From the NCBI GenBank assembly GCA_030833305.1, contig JAURHL010000027.1, positions 1 through 14,976 on the forward strand: DNA of 14,976 bases, read 5' to 3'. This stretch comes from Acidimicrobiales bacterium (GTDB lineage: Bacteria > Actinomycetota > Acidimicrobiia > Acidimicrobiales > Ilumatobacteraceae). The first letter of the stretch is position 1. Every line of letters begins with the position of its first letter. Of the stretch, positions 14,112-14,976 are shown piece after piece. The notes beneath the pieces were generated by a model. It was not told where the DNA came from. It worked only from the letters and a program-made list of their open reading frames with translations, and ran no database searches. The position numbers and the translations under genes were made by a program.

Positions 14112-14117
14112 CCCCTT
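14112..14117 (-). promoter_or_regulatory. Ribosome binding site AAGGGG favouring the start at 14103
   Basis: On the minus strand AAGGGG ends on the first base of the GTG at 14112, so it cannot serve that codon, but it is eight bases ahead of the in-frame GTG at 14103. This moves the start of the DsbA-fold gene three codons downstream. Confidence 0.55.
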
Positions 14118-14128
14118 GAATCTGGGCT

Positions 14129-14976
14129 CTACAGCCAACCGAGCCTTTTGAATCTCAACAAATCGCTGTTTATCAGGTCGAAGAATACCGATTCGCCGAA
14201 CACGAAATCGGTCTGGGGCTTACTTGCTAGCTCGGGATCATCGACGGCCACAAATATGGTGTTACGTGCAAGTTCGGCTATCTCCATGTCTGTGTCGTGA
14301 CTGTCGAAGCGCTGATAGGTGTTGAAGGTGAATACGACTGCGAGCGAAGTGACCCCGATGACTGCCACGGCCCTCTTCGACAGTGCAAGTTTCGCCCGGA
14401 CTGGCGCGCAAATTCGAGCGAGCCCGACAGCCGCAATCGGGAGCAGCAGAATGGCGATAACTGACGCGTAACGACTGGGAACTTCGATTTGAAACGTGCG
14501 AAGCGTCACGAATCCGCGCGACCAGGTGAAACCCGCGAGGTAAATGCAGCTAGCCGTGACCGCTGAGATCAGGATGATCCGTCGCTCCCCGCCTTGACGC
14601 CATAGGTGAACCGACCCCGAAACAATCAGCACGATCAGTAGCGCCGCGATGGGGGCATGCGCCGACTGCCAAACGGTCCGCGACAAGGTGTGCCAGGTGA
14701 AGTCGAAGAACAGACCAATGTCGCGCGCCTGAGGGTATGAGCCGCCGATATCCCATCGGTAGGCATCGTTGCGTTTCTGGTAGGTCAAATACCAAGCGAC
14801 ATAAGCGACGAGAGGCGTCATCGCGATCACTGCCGATACCCATCGTCGTTTCATCGCGAGAACAACGACCGTGATCGGCGAGACCACCACGCAAATGGAT
14901 TGAATGAAGACAGCGAATATTCCCAGTAATGCGCCAACGATGTCTCGTCGCCGCGATTCATCCGACAACGCTGTCA
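14129..14976 (-). CDS. Polytopic membrane protein, C-terminal part, runs off right edge
   Basis: About 282 residues are visible with around six hydrophobic segments, followed by a soluble tail of about 60 residues (DMEIAELARN ... LLRFKRLGWL). No stop lies upstream in frame before base 14976. A TTG at 14968 could be a start, but no ribosome site can be checked and the first visible residues (SDESRRRD) look like a cytoplasmic loop, so the gene most likely continues to the right. FQIEVPSRYASV just before a helix resembles loops of GT-C type glycosyltransferases and other envelope-polymer membrane proteins, but no family is named with confidence. Base composition is visibly more AT-rich than in the two genes downstream. 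The next gene starts 25 bases after its stop, so they may share a message. Confidence 0.7.
   Translation of the reverse strand, partial: TALSDESRRRDIVGALLGIFAVFIQSICVVVSPITVVVLAMKRRWVSAVIAMTPLVAYVAWYLTYQKRNDAYRWDIGGSYPQARDIGLFFDFTWHTLSRTVWQSAHAPIAALLIVLIVSGSVHLWRQGGERRIILISAVTASCIYLAGFTWSRGFVTLRTFQIEVPSRYASVIAILLLPIAAVGLARICAPVRAKLALSKRAVAVIGVTSLAVVFTFNTYQRFDSHDTDMEIAELARNTIFVAVDDPELASKPQTDFVFGESVFFDLINSDLLRFKRLGWL

Overview
The window reads as chromosomal DNA of a high-GC actinobacterium, most likely from the Acidimicrobiia (Ilumatobacter-like) side of the phylum. This is inferred from gene content: two genes of families tied to mycothiol (an actinobacterial thiol), a sortase-type LPATG surface protein, GTG starts, a start that looks leaderless, and convergent or tightly packed genes. 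No rRNA, tRNA, CRISPR array, transposase or phage gene was seen.

Layout. (1) 1-2143, minus strand: the N-terminal 714 residues of a large AAA/LuxR-type (MalT-like) ATPase regulator that leaves the window at base 1. (2) 2144-2378: short intergenic region with a tandem 17-bp repeat in front of the regulator and a strong hairpin terminator for the next gene. (3) 2379-5420, minus strand: a secreted, sortase-anchored surface protein of 1013 residues with delta-60 (beta-propeller-like) repeats, a poly-glycine run and a Ser-Thr-Pro linker encoded by a perfect 9-bp minisatellite. (4) 5421-5661: divergent intergenic region carrying two copies of an 8-bp repeat exactly 21 bp apart. (5) 5662-6114, plus strand: a small membrane-anchored protein of unknown role, the only plus-strand gene, whose 3' end overlaps the next gene tail to tail. 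(6) 6047-14976, minus strand: one closely spaced series of eight genes. In order of transcription: a polytopic membrane protein cut by the right edge, a frameshifted Rv2466c-like DsbA-fold gene, a mycothiol-dependent-isomerase-like (DinB/MDMPI) gene, a serine-acetyltransferase-like left-handed beta-helix acyltransferase, a PhyH-type Fe(II)/2-oxoglutarate oxygenase, a two-part SAM methyltransferase, a GT2 glycosyltransferase with C-terminal FD-x-x-WYL repeats, and a YfhO-family GT-C-like membrane protein.

Working together. The last five genes of the series look like a cassette for building and decorating a cell-surface glycan or glycolipid: a cytoplasmic GT2 enzyme, a membrane YfhO protein that would act on the outer face, and three decorating enzymes (acyltransfer, oxidation, methylation). 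Methyltransferase, GT2 and YfhO are joined by ATGA overlaps of 4 bp, so they are very likely translated together. The two thiol-linked genes upstream sit in the same orientation with almost no spacing but have no obvious role in glycan assembly. The surface protein and the glycan cassette may both contribute to the cell envelope, but nothing in the sequence links them directly.
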